NCBI RefSeq assembly: GCF_009901955.1
Contig: NZ_WUTS01000001.1
Location: forward strand, 2,054,817-2,118,816
DNA from: Halomonas icarae
GTDB lineage: Bacteria > Pseudomonadota > Gammaproteobacteria > Pseudomonadales > Halomonadaceae
DNA length: 64,000 nt
Direction: 5' to 3'
Part shown: positions 35,944 through 43,749 of the stretch, piece after piece
How the letters are laid out: every line of letters begins with the position of its first letter
How positions within the stretch are numbered: the first letter of the stretch is position 1
Position numbers and translations under genes: made by a program
Notes under the pieces: model-generated
The model's database searches: none
The model's input: the letters and a program-made list of their open reading frames with translations, nothing else
What the model was told of the DNA's origin: nothing

Positions 35944-38301
35944 TCATGCCTCGATCGACGCCTTGCCGGCCGAGGTGACACCTGACTGGAGAAGCATGGC
36001 GAAAAGTCCTGAACCATCCTCGGAAAGGCACACTATTTGCCGCGACACCCCCTCGAGCCACGAATCGAGGCGTGCCATCAGGTCGGCCGAGGGCACGCCA
36101 CCTTCACATGAGTGGCAACGCGGCAGCAGCGCCGCCAGGGCATCGAGTCGAGTCTGCGGCAGGAGCCCGGCGGAGGCGTCATCCTGGTTCGTTTTCAGCG
36201 TCACCAGGCGCAGCGACGTGGCCCCCTGTTCCGCGCTGCCATCATCCGACATCTTCCCGCGGCCGGTGAAGGGCAGCCCCAGGGGCTCGACATGCACGGT
36301 GTCGTCCTGCAATGTCAGCCTAACACCACGGCTCAGCGCCTCTCCCAACGAAGACGTCAGGGCCTCGCGACAGGACTCATCATCGACGGCCAGCAACATC
36401 ATCTCCCCGGGCCGTGGCTGCCAACAGGCCACGTCAAGCACCGGCTCGCCGGAGCGTGCGGCCAGCCGCAGCAGCAGGGTGGAGAGCGCCGGCACCACCT
36501 CCGCCAGCGTCAGGCGACTCGACACCAGACGACTGCCCTCGGCCAGCGCATAGCCGGCGGGGGCCGCAAGCAGCGAGAGCCACGGCAGCTGCCCCGCCTC
36601 CTCCGGTGGCAGGGGTTCGAGCCCTGCACCGAACGCCTCGACCAGGCGCTGTTCGATCGCGGCATCGGCGATCCGCAGCGCCCAGGCTCGGCCATCATGG
36701 CGAAGCTTCACGGCAGCCGGCTCGGCATCAGCGGCAACCTCCGTCTGTGCCGTCTCGCTTCGAGCCGAGGGGGCCTGTACAACCGCCTCTGTCTGGCAGA
36801 GCAGCCCATCACGACACCACTCCCCCAGGGTTTGCCACACCTGGCGACGCAGTGCCATGGGCTCGGGCGGTTCGGTACTGGCGGACCGCAAGGCTTCGGC
36901 GATGGCATCGGGGTCAAGCCCCTCGGTCGCCAACAGCCAGATCAGCGCCGCGGCATCATTGGGACGATAGAGCCTTCCGGTGTCGGCGGCGTAAAGGGCC
37001 AGGCTGTCGGCCTCATGCAGCTCGATGACCCGGCGTCGAGCCAGGCGTGGACGGGGCATGGCACGCCCGACCAGCGCCTCGGCGAGCGTCATATCCGCCA
37101 GCGATGGCAGCGAAAAGAAAGGCAGGTAGCGCTCGGGGCTCGCCGAGGGCAGCAGTCGCTTGAAACCACCGGCGCGTGACGCCTCGGCACGGGCCTCGGC
37201 AAGCAGCGCCGAGGGTGAGTCAGTCTCCGGCTCCGGCGGAGCCTCACCGGCAATACCCACCAGCCGCAGCATGTCACGCACCAGCTCCCCCTTGATGCGC
37301 TCCTCGGCGATACCGCCATCCTCGGGCGCCGCGCAGGTGCCCAGCGACGGGCTCAGGTTGCACTCCAGTATCCACGGCTTGAGGTCATCATCGATCATGC
37401 AGTCGAGACCCAGCAGCTCGTAGCCGCCGCGCGGATCGGCACCCGCCTCGGCGGTGCGGCGGCGCAGGGCATCCACACCGGAGATGGCGGTCAGGGTTAC
37501 CAGATCCCCGATCTTCGCGAAGAGGGCCTCGTCGTCGTGGCCCTGGTCACGCAGCCAGCCGCGATAACGCGCGAGATCGATAAACTCCACCGGCACCTCG
37601 ACACGCGTGTTCAGGGCGTTGATATCGGGATTGGTGAGCTGGCTGTAGGGGTTGTCGGCGTCGTCGGGATCCCACGGTTCGGAAGCCAGCTTGGCGAACC
37701 CCTGATGGTAGAGATAGAGCCTCAACGGGGTCAGTGAGCTGATCAACACATAGAGACGCAGTACATACTTGTGCCCGCGGATGGTGTGGGGGCGATCCAG
37801 ATACTCCTGGACCAGCCAGTTCGGGCTGGGAGGGGCCTCGGCGGCGTCACGCAGCACCCTCACCCCCTTGCCCTTGGAGGCATTGGTGGGCTTGAGAATC
37901 CAGCGTCTTTCCGGCTCCGCCAGGGCCGCCCGCTGCAGGGCATGATAGTCATGGGGCATTACCCAGGCGTGGGGAAAGAAGTTCAGGCGTGACAGCAGAG
38001 GATGCCCCTTGTTGTCACCCACGCCTTCACCGACTCTCGCCTTCATGCTGGAAAGGCTCTCATGCAGGCGACTCTTGACCGTCAAGGCGGCATTGCCGGG
38101 AAAGTGATTGAGCTTGCGGTGCGCCGACACCCGACGAAACTGACTCGGCGCCGGCATGCCGGTCACCCAACCCGCATCCCAGGTCGTCTCGTCGCCCTCC
38201 ACCCATCCCTGGGTCTCGAGAGCTTCGCGAAAGAAGCGATCCTGCTCGGCGGCGCGCTGGCCACTCAACCAGAAGTGCCGGGTCGTGGAGTGCTGGGGCA
38301 T
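35944..38301 (-). CDS. Tubulin-tyrosine-ligase-like ATP-grasp protein with PqqD-like and HprK-like domains
   Basis: A 785-residue multidomain protein starting at ATG 38301 after GAGGAG. Residues about 105-350 are a TTL-family ATP-grasp ligase: RWILKPTNASKGKGVRVL, LVQEYLDRPHTIRGHKYVLR, YHQGFAKLASEPW, the hallmark HLTN-like QLTNPDIN, and ELLGLDCMIDDDLKPWILEC with ECN-SPSL at 313-319. Residues about 425-505 resemble PqqD (LYAADTGRLYRPNDAAALIW ... WCRDGLL), a peptide-leader-binding fold. Residues about 530-730 resemble HPr-kinase-related proteins, but the P-loop is degenerate (PGEMMLLAVDDESCREAL). TTL enzymes ligate Tyr, Glu or Gly to acidic tails. A longer upstream frame is non-coding. Confidence 0.85.
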   Translation of the reverse strand: MPQHSTTRHFWLSGQRAAEQDRFFREALETQGWVEGDETTWDAGWVTGMPAPSQFRRVSAHRKLNHFPGNAALTVKSRLHESLSSMKARVGEGVGDNKGHPLLSRLNFFPHAWVMPHDYHALQRAALAEPERRWILKPTNASKGKGVRVLRDAAEAPPSPNWLVQEYLDRPHTIRGHKYVLRLYVLISSLTPLRLYLYHQGFAKLASEPWDPDDADNPYSQLTNPDINALNTRVEVPVEFIDLARYRGWLRDQGHDDEALFAKIGDLVTLTAISGVDALRRRTAEAGADPRGGYELLGLDCMIDDDLKPWILECNLSPSLGTCAAPEDGGIAEERIKGELVRDMLRLVGIAGEAPPEPETDSPSALLAEARAEASRAGGFKRLLPSASPERYLPFFSLPSLADMTLAEALVGRAMPRPRLARRRVIELHEADSLALYAADTGRLYRPNDAAALIWLLATEGLDPDAIAEALRSASTEPPEPMALRRQVWQTLGEWCRDGLLCQTEAVVQAPSARSETAQTEVAADAEPAAVKLRHDGRAWALRIADAAIEQRLVEAFGAGLEPLPPEEAGQLPWLSLLAAPAGYALAEGSRLVSSRLTLAEVVPALSTLLLRLAARSGEPVLDVACWQPRPGEMMLLAVDDESCREALTSSLGEALSRGVRLTLQDDTVHVEPLGLPFTGRGKMSDDGSAEQGATSLRLVTLKTNQDDASAGLLPQTRLDALAALLPRCHSCEGGVPSADLMARLDSWLEGVSRQIVCLSEDGSGLFAMLLQSGVTSAGKASIEA

Positions 38302-38556
38302 GCTCGGGTCTCCTCTGCACCAGTCGGTAGTCCTGGATTGCTGCTGACTTGGTCGTGGCGAATTCACACTCCTTACAGGAATAGCAACACGATCGCTGGC
38401 TGTCGCCTTCGAGGGATGAGGTCTTCGCAAGAGAGTCGCCGTGCATCGGGTCGATATACCCATTGGGAATAGTAGTGTCGACAAGCATTCTTGGCGAAGG
38501 AGCGCCGGATCGTTGCAGCATGGAGGCAGCCCCTTTCCGACGACGAGGTACCCTCC

Positions 38557-39513
38557 ATGTGGACTCGACTCCTGATCGCCGCCGGCACGCTGGCCATGGC
38601 CGGTCACGCCCATGCCCAGCTCCCCTCTCCCCTGGTCGACGCCGAATGGCTGAGCGACCAGCTGGACAACGATGACCTGGTGGTACTGGATGTTCGCTCC
38701 AGTATCGACAACGGTGGCGATCGCGCCTCCTTCGAGGAGGCCCGCATCCCGGGTAGCCGCTACTCCAACTACACCGACGCCGGCTGGCGCGAGAGTCGCG
38801 ACGGCGTCGCGGGCCTGATGCCCGATATCGAAGCGCTCGAGACCCTGATCGGCGAGCTGGGCATCGACAATGACGACACCGTGGTCGTCGTCTCGGCCGG
38901 CACCGGGGCCACCGACTTCGGCAGTGCCGCACGGGTCTACTGGACCTTCAAGGCACTGGGCCACGATGAGGTAGCGGTACTCAACGGCGGCTTCGCCGGC
39001 TGGCAGGCCCAGAACTTCGAGGTCGCCAGCGGCACCCATGACGCCCCCGAGGCCACTACCTTCGAGGCCAGCCTGCAGGAGGCGCTCCTGGCGACCACCG
39101 AGGAGGTGGAAGCGGCCATCGAGGCCGGCGAGGCGCTGGTGGATGCCCGCCCGGAGGACTTCTACACCGGCAAGACCCAATCACCGGCGGCACGTGCCCC
39201 CGGCACGATTCCCGGCGCCGTGAATCTGCCTCACCACGCCGCCCTGATCGAGCGTGATGGCGCCTACTACCTCGACCCCGCGCGCCTCATGGCCAACATC
39301 GAGGCACTCGGCCTGGACCCGGAGGCCCCCACCGTGGCCTTCTGCAACACCGGCCACTGGGCCGCCAGCGGCTGGTTCCAGCTCAGCGAGGTCGGCGGTC
39401 TGGAACAGGTGGCCATGTATGATGGCTCCATGGCCGAGTGGACTCAGGACGATGCACGCCCGCTGCAGTTGGCCGAGCGCGGCACCATTACCGTTGGCGA
39501 GGCGCTCGACTGA
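38557..39513 (+). CDS. Periplasmic two-domain rhodanese (sulfurtransferase)
   Basis: A 318-residue exported protein with a signal peptide (LLIAAGTLAMAGHAHA) and two rhodanese domains. The N-terminal domain (VVLDVRSSIDN ... GGFAGWQAQNFEV) is inactive; the C-terminal domain carries the catalytic Cys in VAFCNTGHWAASGWF. The overall plan recalls YnjE and SseA. It would transfer sulfane sulfur in the periplasm. The start at ATG 38557 follows a GAGGT. It is divergent from the ligase-like gene over a 255-bp gap that otherwise holds nothing I recognise. Confidence 0.9.
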   Translation: MWTRLLIAAGTLAMAGHAHAQLPSPLVDAEWLSDQLDNDDLVVLDVRSSIDNGGDRASFEEARIPGSRYSNYTDAGWRESRDGVAGLMPDIEALETLIGELGIDNDDTVVVVSAGTGATDFGSAARVYWTFKALGHDEVAVLNGGFAGWQAQNFEVASGTHDAPEATTFEASLQEALLATTEEVEAAIEAGEALVDARPEDFYTGKTQSPAARAPGTIPGAVNLPHHAALIERDGAYYLDPARLMANIEALGLDPEAPTVAFCNTGHWAASGWFQLSEVGGLEQVAMYDGSMAEWTQDDARPLQLAERGTITVGEALD

Positions 39514-39522
39514 CCCACCACC

Positions 39523-39577
39523 CTCGACACTACCTCGACACTATCGCGACACTATCGCGACACTATCGCGAGGGTAT
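39523..39577. repeat. 11-bp tandem repeat, five units
   Basis: Five consecutive 11-bp units of the form YKCGACACTAY (the first CTCGACACTAC, the third and fourth identical CGCGACACTAT, the last degenerate) follow the rhodanese stop. It is a small minisatellite. Confidence 0.85.
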
Positions 39578-39592
39578 CCACTACTCCCTCTA

Positions 39593-39622
39593 GGCCCCGC
39601 CGCAGGTCTCCGCCGCGGGGCC
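39593..39622. terminator. Hairpin between convergent rhodanese and dehalogenase genes
   Basis: GGCCCCGC (39593-39600) pairs with GCGGGGCC (39615-39622), with loop bases that can extend the stem. There is no T tract, so it may need Rho. Confidence 0.5.
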
Positions 39623-39637
39623 GCTGCGCATCCACGT

Positions 39638-40321
39638 TCAGGCGAGGCGTTCGGCCAGGGTCTCCAGGTCACCGACGGTCAGGTCCGGATCGATGCCCCA
39701 GGGATCGAACGGGGCCTCGGCGCTGCGCCGCACCCAGGCCGCATGCAGGCCGGCATGACGAGCACCGATCACGTCGAAGGGGTTGCTGGAGATCAGCCAG
39801 GTGTCACTCGGCTCACTCTCGAGTCGATGGCGGAGGTGGGCATAGACCGCCGGGTCCGGCTTGAAACGCTTGACCTCATCCACGCTGATTACCGCCTCGA
39901 AGTGGTCGCGGATACCGGCCTTCGCCAGCAGTCCCTCCACCGCCTGAGTGGTGCCATTGGAGAAGGCCACGCAGGTAACGCCCGCCTCGCCGAGGCGACG
40001 CAAGGCGCCGGCGACATCGGCGAAGGCCGGAAGCTGGGCATAGACCTGCATCAGGTGGTCACGATCCGCCTCGGAGAGCCCCGCCTGCAGGGAGCGGTCG
40101 GTGAATACCAGGGCTTCCTCGGTACACTGACTGAAGGGCACATAGCCCCCCATCAGCCCGCGACGAAAGCTGTACTCCAGCTGCTTCTCCCGCCAGCGGC
40201 GCGAAAACTCCGGAGCCAGCGCCGCCTTGCCCAGCGCGCCGAGGCGTTGCTCCAGCTCGGTGGCGACGCCGTGGGTGTCGATCAAGGTGCCGTAGACATC
40301 GAAGGCGAGGACCTGTGCCAT
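39638..40321 (-). CDS. Haloacid dehalogenase, type II
   Basis: A 227-residue HAD-superfamily hydrolase. The nucleophile Asp is in FDVYGTLID; the second motif is AFSNGT, the third KPDPAVYAHL with its Lys, and the fourth ISSNPFDVIGA. This set is typical of L-2-haloacid dehalogenases. It could cleave halogenated carboxylates or simply a phosphate ester. It is 159 bp after doeD on the same strand, beyond a strong hairpin, so it is probably a separate unit. Confidence 0.87.
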   Translation of the reverse strand: MAQVLAFDVYGTLIDTHGVATELEQRLGALGKAALAPEFSRRWREKQLEYSFRRGLMGGYVPFSQCTEEALVFTDRSLQAGLSEADRDHLMQVYAQLPAFADVAGALRRLGEAGVTCVAFSNGTTQAVEGLLAKAGIRDHFEAVISVDEVKRFKPDPAVYAHLRHRLESEPSDTWLISSNPFDVIGARHAGLHAAWVRRSAEAPFDPWGIDPDLTVGDLETLAERLA

Positions 40322-40414
40322 GGAAAGCGCTCCTTCTGTACGAATCGGTCCTCCCGAGGGTGTGCCAGCACAGCGGGCAAGGCAAGCGCCATTTAATGCA
40401 CTGCCATCAACGAC

Positions 40415-40441
40415 GTCGCCGCGGGACGGGCCCGCGGCGAC
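40415..40441 (-). terminator. Strong hairpin after doeD
   Basis: An 11-bp perfect stem (GTCGCCGCGGG with CCCGCGGCGAC) with a 5-base loop lies 40 bp past the doeD stop. No T tract follows. It probably ends the ectoine operon or protects its 3' end. Confidence 0.55.
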
Positions 40442-40480
40442 GAGGTGGCCCTCACGGGGCCGGGCAGTTCACATGACCGA

Positions 40481-41908
40481 TCAGGCAACCGGTGCCGTCA
40501 GCGCCTTGAGCGCGCCCTCACGCACCAGCTCATCGGTGACCCGATCAACCGCCCGGCGGGTGCGCGCGACGATCTCATCGACCTGATCACGGGTGGCGAT
40601 CAGCGGCGGAGCAAAGCCGAGAATGTCACCCTGCGGCATGGCACGGGCGATCAGGTTCTCCTCGAGGGCGGCGGCGGAGATACGCGCCCCCACCTTCAAG
40701 CCCGGGTCGAAGTGCTCTCGCTTCTCTGGATTGGCGGAGAACTCCAGCGCCGCCAGCATGCCGACGCCACGCACATCGCCGACGATGGGGTGATCGCCGA
40801 AGGCATCTGCCATGGCCCGCTGCAGGTAGGCACCGGTCTCGGCGGCATTCTCGGTCAGCTTCTCGCGCGCGATGATCTCGAGGTTGGCCAGCGCCGCGGC
40901 ACAGCCCAGGGCATGACCGGAGTAGGTCCAGCCATGGCCGATCGGGCCGTACTCGCCGGTGCCCTGCTCCAGCACCTGCCACACACGATCCCCGACGATC
41001 ACCCCGGAGAGCGGCTGGTAGGCGCTGGTCAGGCCCTTGGCCACGGTCATCAGGTCCGGCTTGATGGCGTAGTGATGGCTGCCGAAGTCGGCACCGATGC
41101 GACCGAAGCCACACACCACCTCGTCGGCGATCAGCAGGATATCGTAGCGGTTCAGTACCGCCTGGATCGCCTCCCAGTAGCCTTCCGGCGGCGGCACGAT
41201 GCCACCGGTCCCGAGTACCGGCTCGCCGATAAAGGCCGCCACGGTATCGGGCCCCTCGGCCAGGATCATCTCCTCGAGCCTGGCCGCGCAGTGGGCCGAG
41301 AACTCGCGCTCGCTCATGCCCTGCTGCTCGGCACCGCGATGATAGTAGTAAGGCGCCTCGGTATGCAGGATACCCTCGAGCGGCAGGTCGAACTGGTCGT
41401 GAAACGCCTTGAGGCCGGTCAGCGAACCCGTGGCCAGGCCCGAACCGTGATAGCCCCGCTGGCGAGAGATCACCTTCTTCTTCTGCGGACGTCCCAGCAC
41501 GTTGTTGTAGTAACGCACGATCTTGAGCTGGGTCTCGTTGGCATCGCTGCCACCCAGGCCGTAATAGACCTTGGACATGCCGGGCCCGGCGAGCTCGATG
41601 ATCTTCTCGGAGAGCGCGATCTGCGGCTCGTTCGAGTGCCCTACATAGGTGTGATAGTAGGAGAGCTCCAGAGCCTGCTGGTAGATCGCCTCGGCCACCT
41701 CGGTGCGTCCATAGCCGATATTGACACAGTAGAGTCCGGCGAAGCCGTCGATGAATTCACGTCCATCCTTGTCGCGGATGGTGATGCCCTGTCCACCGGT
41801 GATCACACGGCCCGGTGCATTGCCATGGGCGAAGTCGCGCAGGTGAGAGGAGGCGTGGAAGGTCACCTTGCGGTCGCGGTCGATCAGGTCCTGGTGCTGC
41901 TGGTTCAT
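40481..41908 (-). CDS. doeD: Diaminobutyrate aminotransferase of ectoine degradation
   Basis: A 475-residue class III PLP aminotransferase. The cofactor Lys is in MTVAKGLTSAYQPLSGV, and LIADEVVCGFGRIG carries the PLP-binding Asp. In Halomonas elongata DoeD converts L-2,4-diaminobutyrate to aspartate semialdehyde. Its placement directly after doeC, downstream of doeABX, supports this role over the related putrescine/GABA transaminases. I chose ATG 41908, where a GAGAGAA ribosome site precedes it. Confidence 0.88.
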   Translation of the reverse strand: MNQQHQDLIDRDRKVTFHASSHLRDFAHGNAPGRVITGGQGITIRDKDGREFIDGFAGLYCVNIGYGRTEVAEAIYQQALELSYYHTYVGHSNEPQIALSEKIIELAGPGMSKVYYGLGGSDANETQLKIVRYYNNVLGRPQKKKVISRQRGYHGSGLATGSLTGLKAFHDQFDLPLEGILHTEAPYYYHRGAEQQGMSEREFSAHCAARLEEMILAEGPDTVAAFIGEPVLGTGGIVPPPEGYWEAIQAVLNRYDILLIADEVVCGFGRIGADFGSHHYAIKPDLMTVAKGLTSAYQPLSGVIVGDRVWQVLEQGTGEYGPIGHGWTYSGHALGCAAALANLEIIAREKLTENAAETGAYLQRAMADAFGDHPIVGDVRGVGMLAALEFSANPEKREHFDPGLKVGARISAAALEENLIARAMPQGDILGFAPPLIATRDQVDEIVARTRRAVDRVTDELVREGALKALTAPVA

Positions 41909-41988
41909 TGCATTCTCTCTCGTTGGAAGACTCCCCGGCGCCCCGCCAGGGAGGATGTTTATCGATTTCAACTACAGGAACTTGGAAG

Positions 41989-43488
41989 CTAGCTCCCTGA
42001 CACGGAGCCCAGGGCGCCGAGGCAGTAGTACTTGGTATCGAGATACTCATCGATGCCTGTCACACCGCCTTCACGACCCAGGCCCGACTGCTTGATGCCG
42101 CCGAAGGGCACCGGCGGGCCGGTCATCTTCACCGAGTTCACCGCGACCATGCCGTACTCCAGGGCGCGCATCAATTTCCAGATACGGCGAATATCGTAGG
42201 TATAGAGATAAGCCGCCAGGCCATACTCGGTGTCGTTGGCCATCTCGATCACCTGGTCGTCATCCTCATAGGCAGTGATCCCGGCCACCGGCGCGAAGGT
42301 CTCTTCATTCCAGACTTTCATGTCGCGGGTCACCCCGGTGAGCAGTACCGGCATGAAGAAGTTCTCCCCCGGCGCCTCCTGCTGGTCGCCGGCCACCAGG
42401 GTGGCGCCCTTGGCCAGGGCATCCTCGACGATGCCGGCGGCTTTCTCGACGGCCTGCCGATGGATCAGCGGCCCCAGGTCCACCTCACTATCCAGGCCAT
42501 TGCCTACGGTCAGTGCCGCCATGCGCTCGGCGAAGTGCTCGACGAACTCATCATGAATCGACTCATGGACCAGGATGCGATCGGCGGCGAGGCAGTCCTG
42601 GCCGGCGGTCTGAAACTTGGCCGCCACCGCGGCGAGGGCCGCCTCCCGTGGGTCCATGTCGGGCCCGACGATAAAGGGCGCATTGCCCCCCAGCTCAAGG
42701 GACACCCGCTTGACGGTATTGGCGCTCTGTTCGAGCAGCAGACGGCCGACCCGGGTGGAGCCGGTGAAGGAGACCGCCTTGACGCGCTCCTCCGCACACA
42801 GGATCTTCGAGACCTCGGCGGGCTCGCCCAGCACCACATTGAAGACACCGGCCGGGATACCGGCGCGCTCGGCCAGCTCCGCCAGCGCCAGCGCCGAGTA
42901 CGGCGTCTCACCGGCGGGCTTGACGATTACCGTGCAACCGGCCGCCAGTGCAGCGGCGGCCTTGCGAGTGATCATCGCCAGCGGAAAGTTCCACGGCGTG
43001 ATCAGTGCGGCGATGCCCACCGGCTCCTTGATGGTGCCCAGGGCCGCATTGGGAATATGGCTCGGGATCGTCTCGCCGAAGGTACGCTTGCCCTCTTCGG
43101 CAAACCAGCGCACGAAGCTCGCTCCATACTCCACCTCGCCACGGGCATCGGGCAACGGCTTGCCCTGCTCCAGGGTCATGATGGTCGCCAGATCCTCACG
43201 ATTGGCCTGCAGCAGGTCATACCACGCCAGCAGGCGCTCGCAGCGCTCATCGACACGCAGGGCACGCCAGTGTGCAAAGGCTGCCTCGGCAGCATCCACC
43301 GCCATACAGATCTGGTCTGCCTCGAGCCAGGGAATATGACCGATGACCTCGCCGGTGGCGGGATCCTGAACCACTTCCTCGCGGCCCCCATTGCCGTGGG
43401 TCCACCTGCCATCGACATAGGCGTACTGACGGAACAGACGCGGATCCTCGAGCATGGTGGATAACGACCCGGACAGCTTCATGTTCAT
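41989..43488 (-). CDS. doeC: Aspartate-semialdehyde dehydrogenase of ectoine degradation
   Basis: A 499-residue aldehyde dehydrogenase. It resembles succinate-semialdehyde dehydrogenase (GabD), with ELGGNAPFIVGP carrying the catalytic Glu and GQDCLAADRILV carrying the catalytic Cys. DoeC oxidises aspartate semialdehyde to aspartate, the last step before central metabolism. GGGGAGGTG precedes ATG 43488. A gap of 80 bp separates it from doeD. Without the context it would be called gabD, so the symbol rests on the neighbours. Confidence 0.82.
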   Translation of the reverse strand: MNMKLSGSLSTMLEDPRLFRQYAYVDGRWTHGNGGREEVVQDPATGEVIGHIPWLEADQICMAVDAAEAAFAHWRALRVDERCERLLAWYDLLQANREDLATIMTLEQGKPLPDARGEVEYGASFVRWFAEEGKRTFGETIPSHIPNAALGTIKEPVGIAALITPWNFPLAMITRKAAAALAAGCTVIVKPAGETPYSALALAELAERAGIPAGVFNVVLGEPAEVSKILCAEERVKAVSFTGSTRVGRLLLEQSANTVKRVSLELGGNAPFIVGPDMDPREAALAAVAAKFQTAGQDCLAADRILVHESIHDEFVEHFAERMAALTVGNGLDSEVDLGPLIHRQAVEKAAGIVEDALAKGATLVAGDQQEAPGENFFMPVLLTGVTRDMKVWNEETFAPVAGITAYEDDDQVIEMANDTEYGLAAYLYTYDIRRIWKLMRALEYGMVAVNSVKMTGPPVPFGGIKQSGLGREGGVTGIDEYLDTKYYCLGALGSVSGS

Positions 43489-43749
43489 GCGACACCTCCC
43501 CTGACTCACCGGCGTGGATGGCACCGGCGATATTACGAAGTCCGGCGCGGCTCTGGGCGCCGAAAAAAGTCCGGCGCTAGGCACCGAAACAGTATTGAAA
43601 CGAGCGAGCCGCCCGGTTGCATTCGGTGCGGCTCGATGGAGTCATGATAAAGGAGAGTACAGAACGGGAGTTTTCGTTAACCGGCGAGAAAGATAAGAGT
43701 TTTTTTGTCTTTGACCAGGAAGATGGCCTTTTTTCTGTCGCCCCGGGAT

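Noticed and set aside
38302..39180. The 35944-38301 frame stays open upstream to 39180, which would make a 1078-residue protein.
   Set aside because: The extra part lies opposite the clearly real rhodanese gene and has no domain; ATG 38301 has a good ribosome site and the TTL homology begins after it.
39523..39577. Tandem repeat considered as a CRISPR-like array.
   Set aside because: Units are contiguous 11-bp copies with no spacers, and no cas genes are present.
41989..43488. Considered as gabD of a GABA pathway, with doeD as a putrescine or GABA transaminase.
   Set aside because: The presence of doeA, doeB and doeX on the same strand makes the ectoine assignment more likely, though sequence alone does not exclude gabD.
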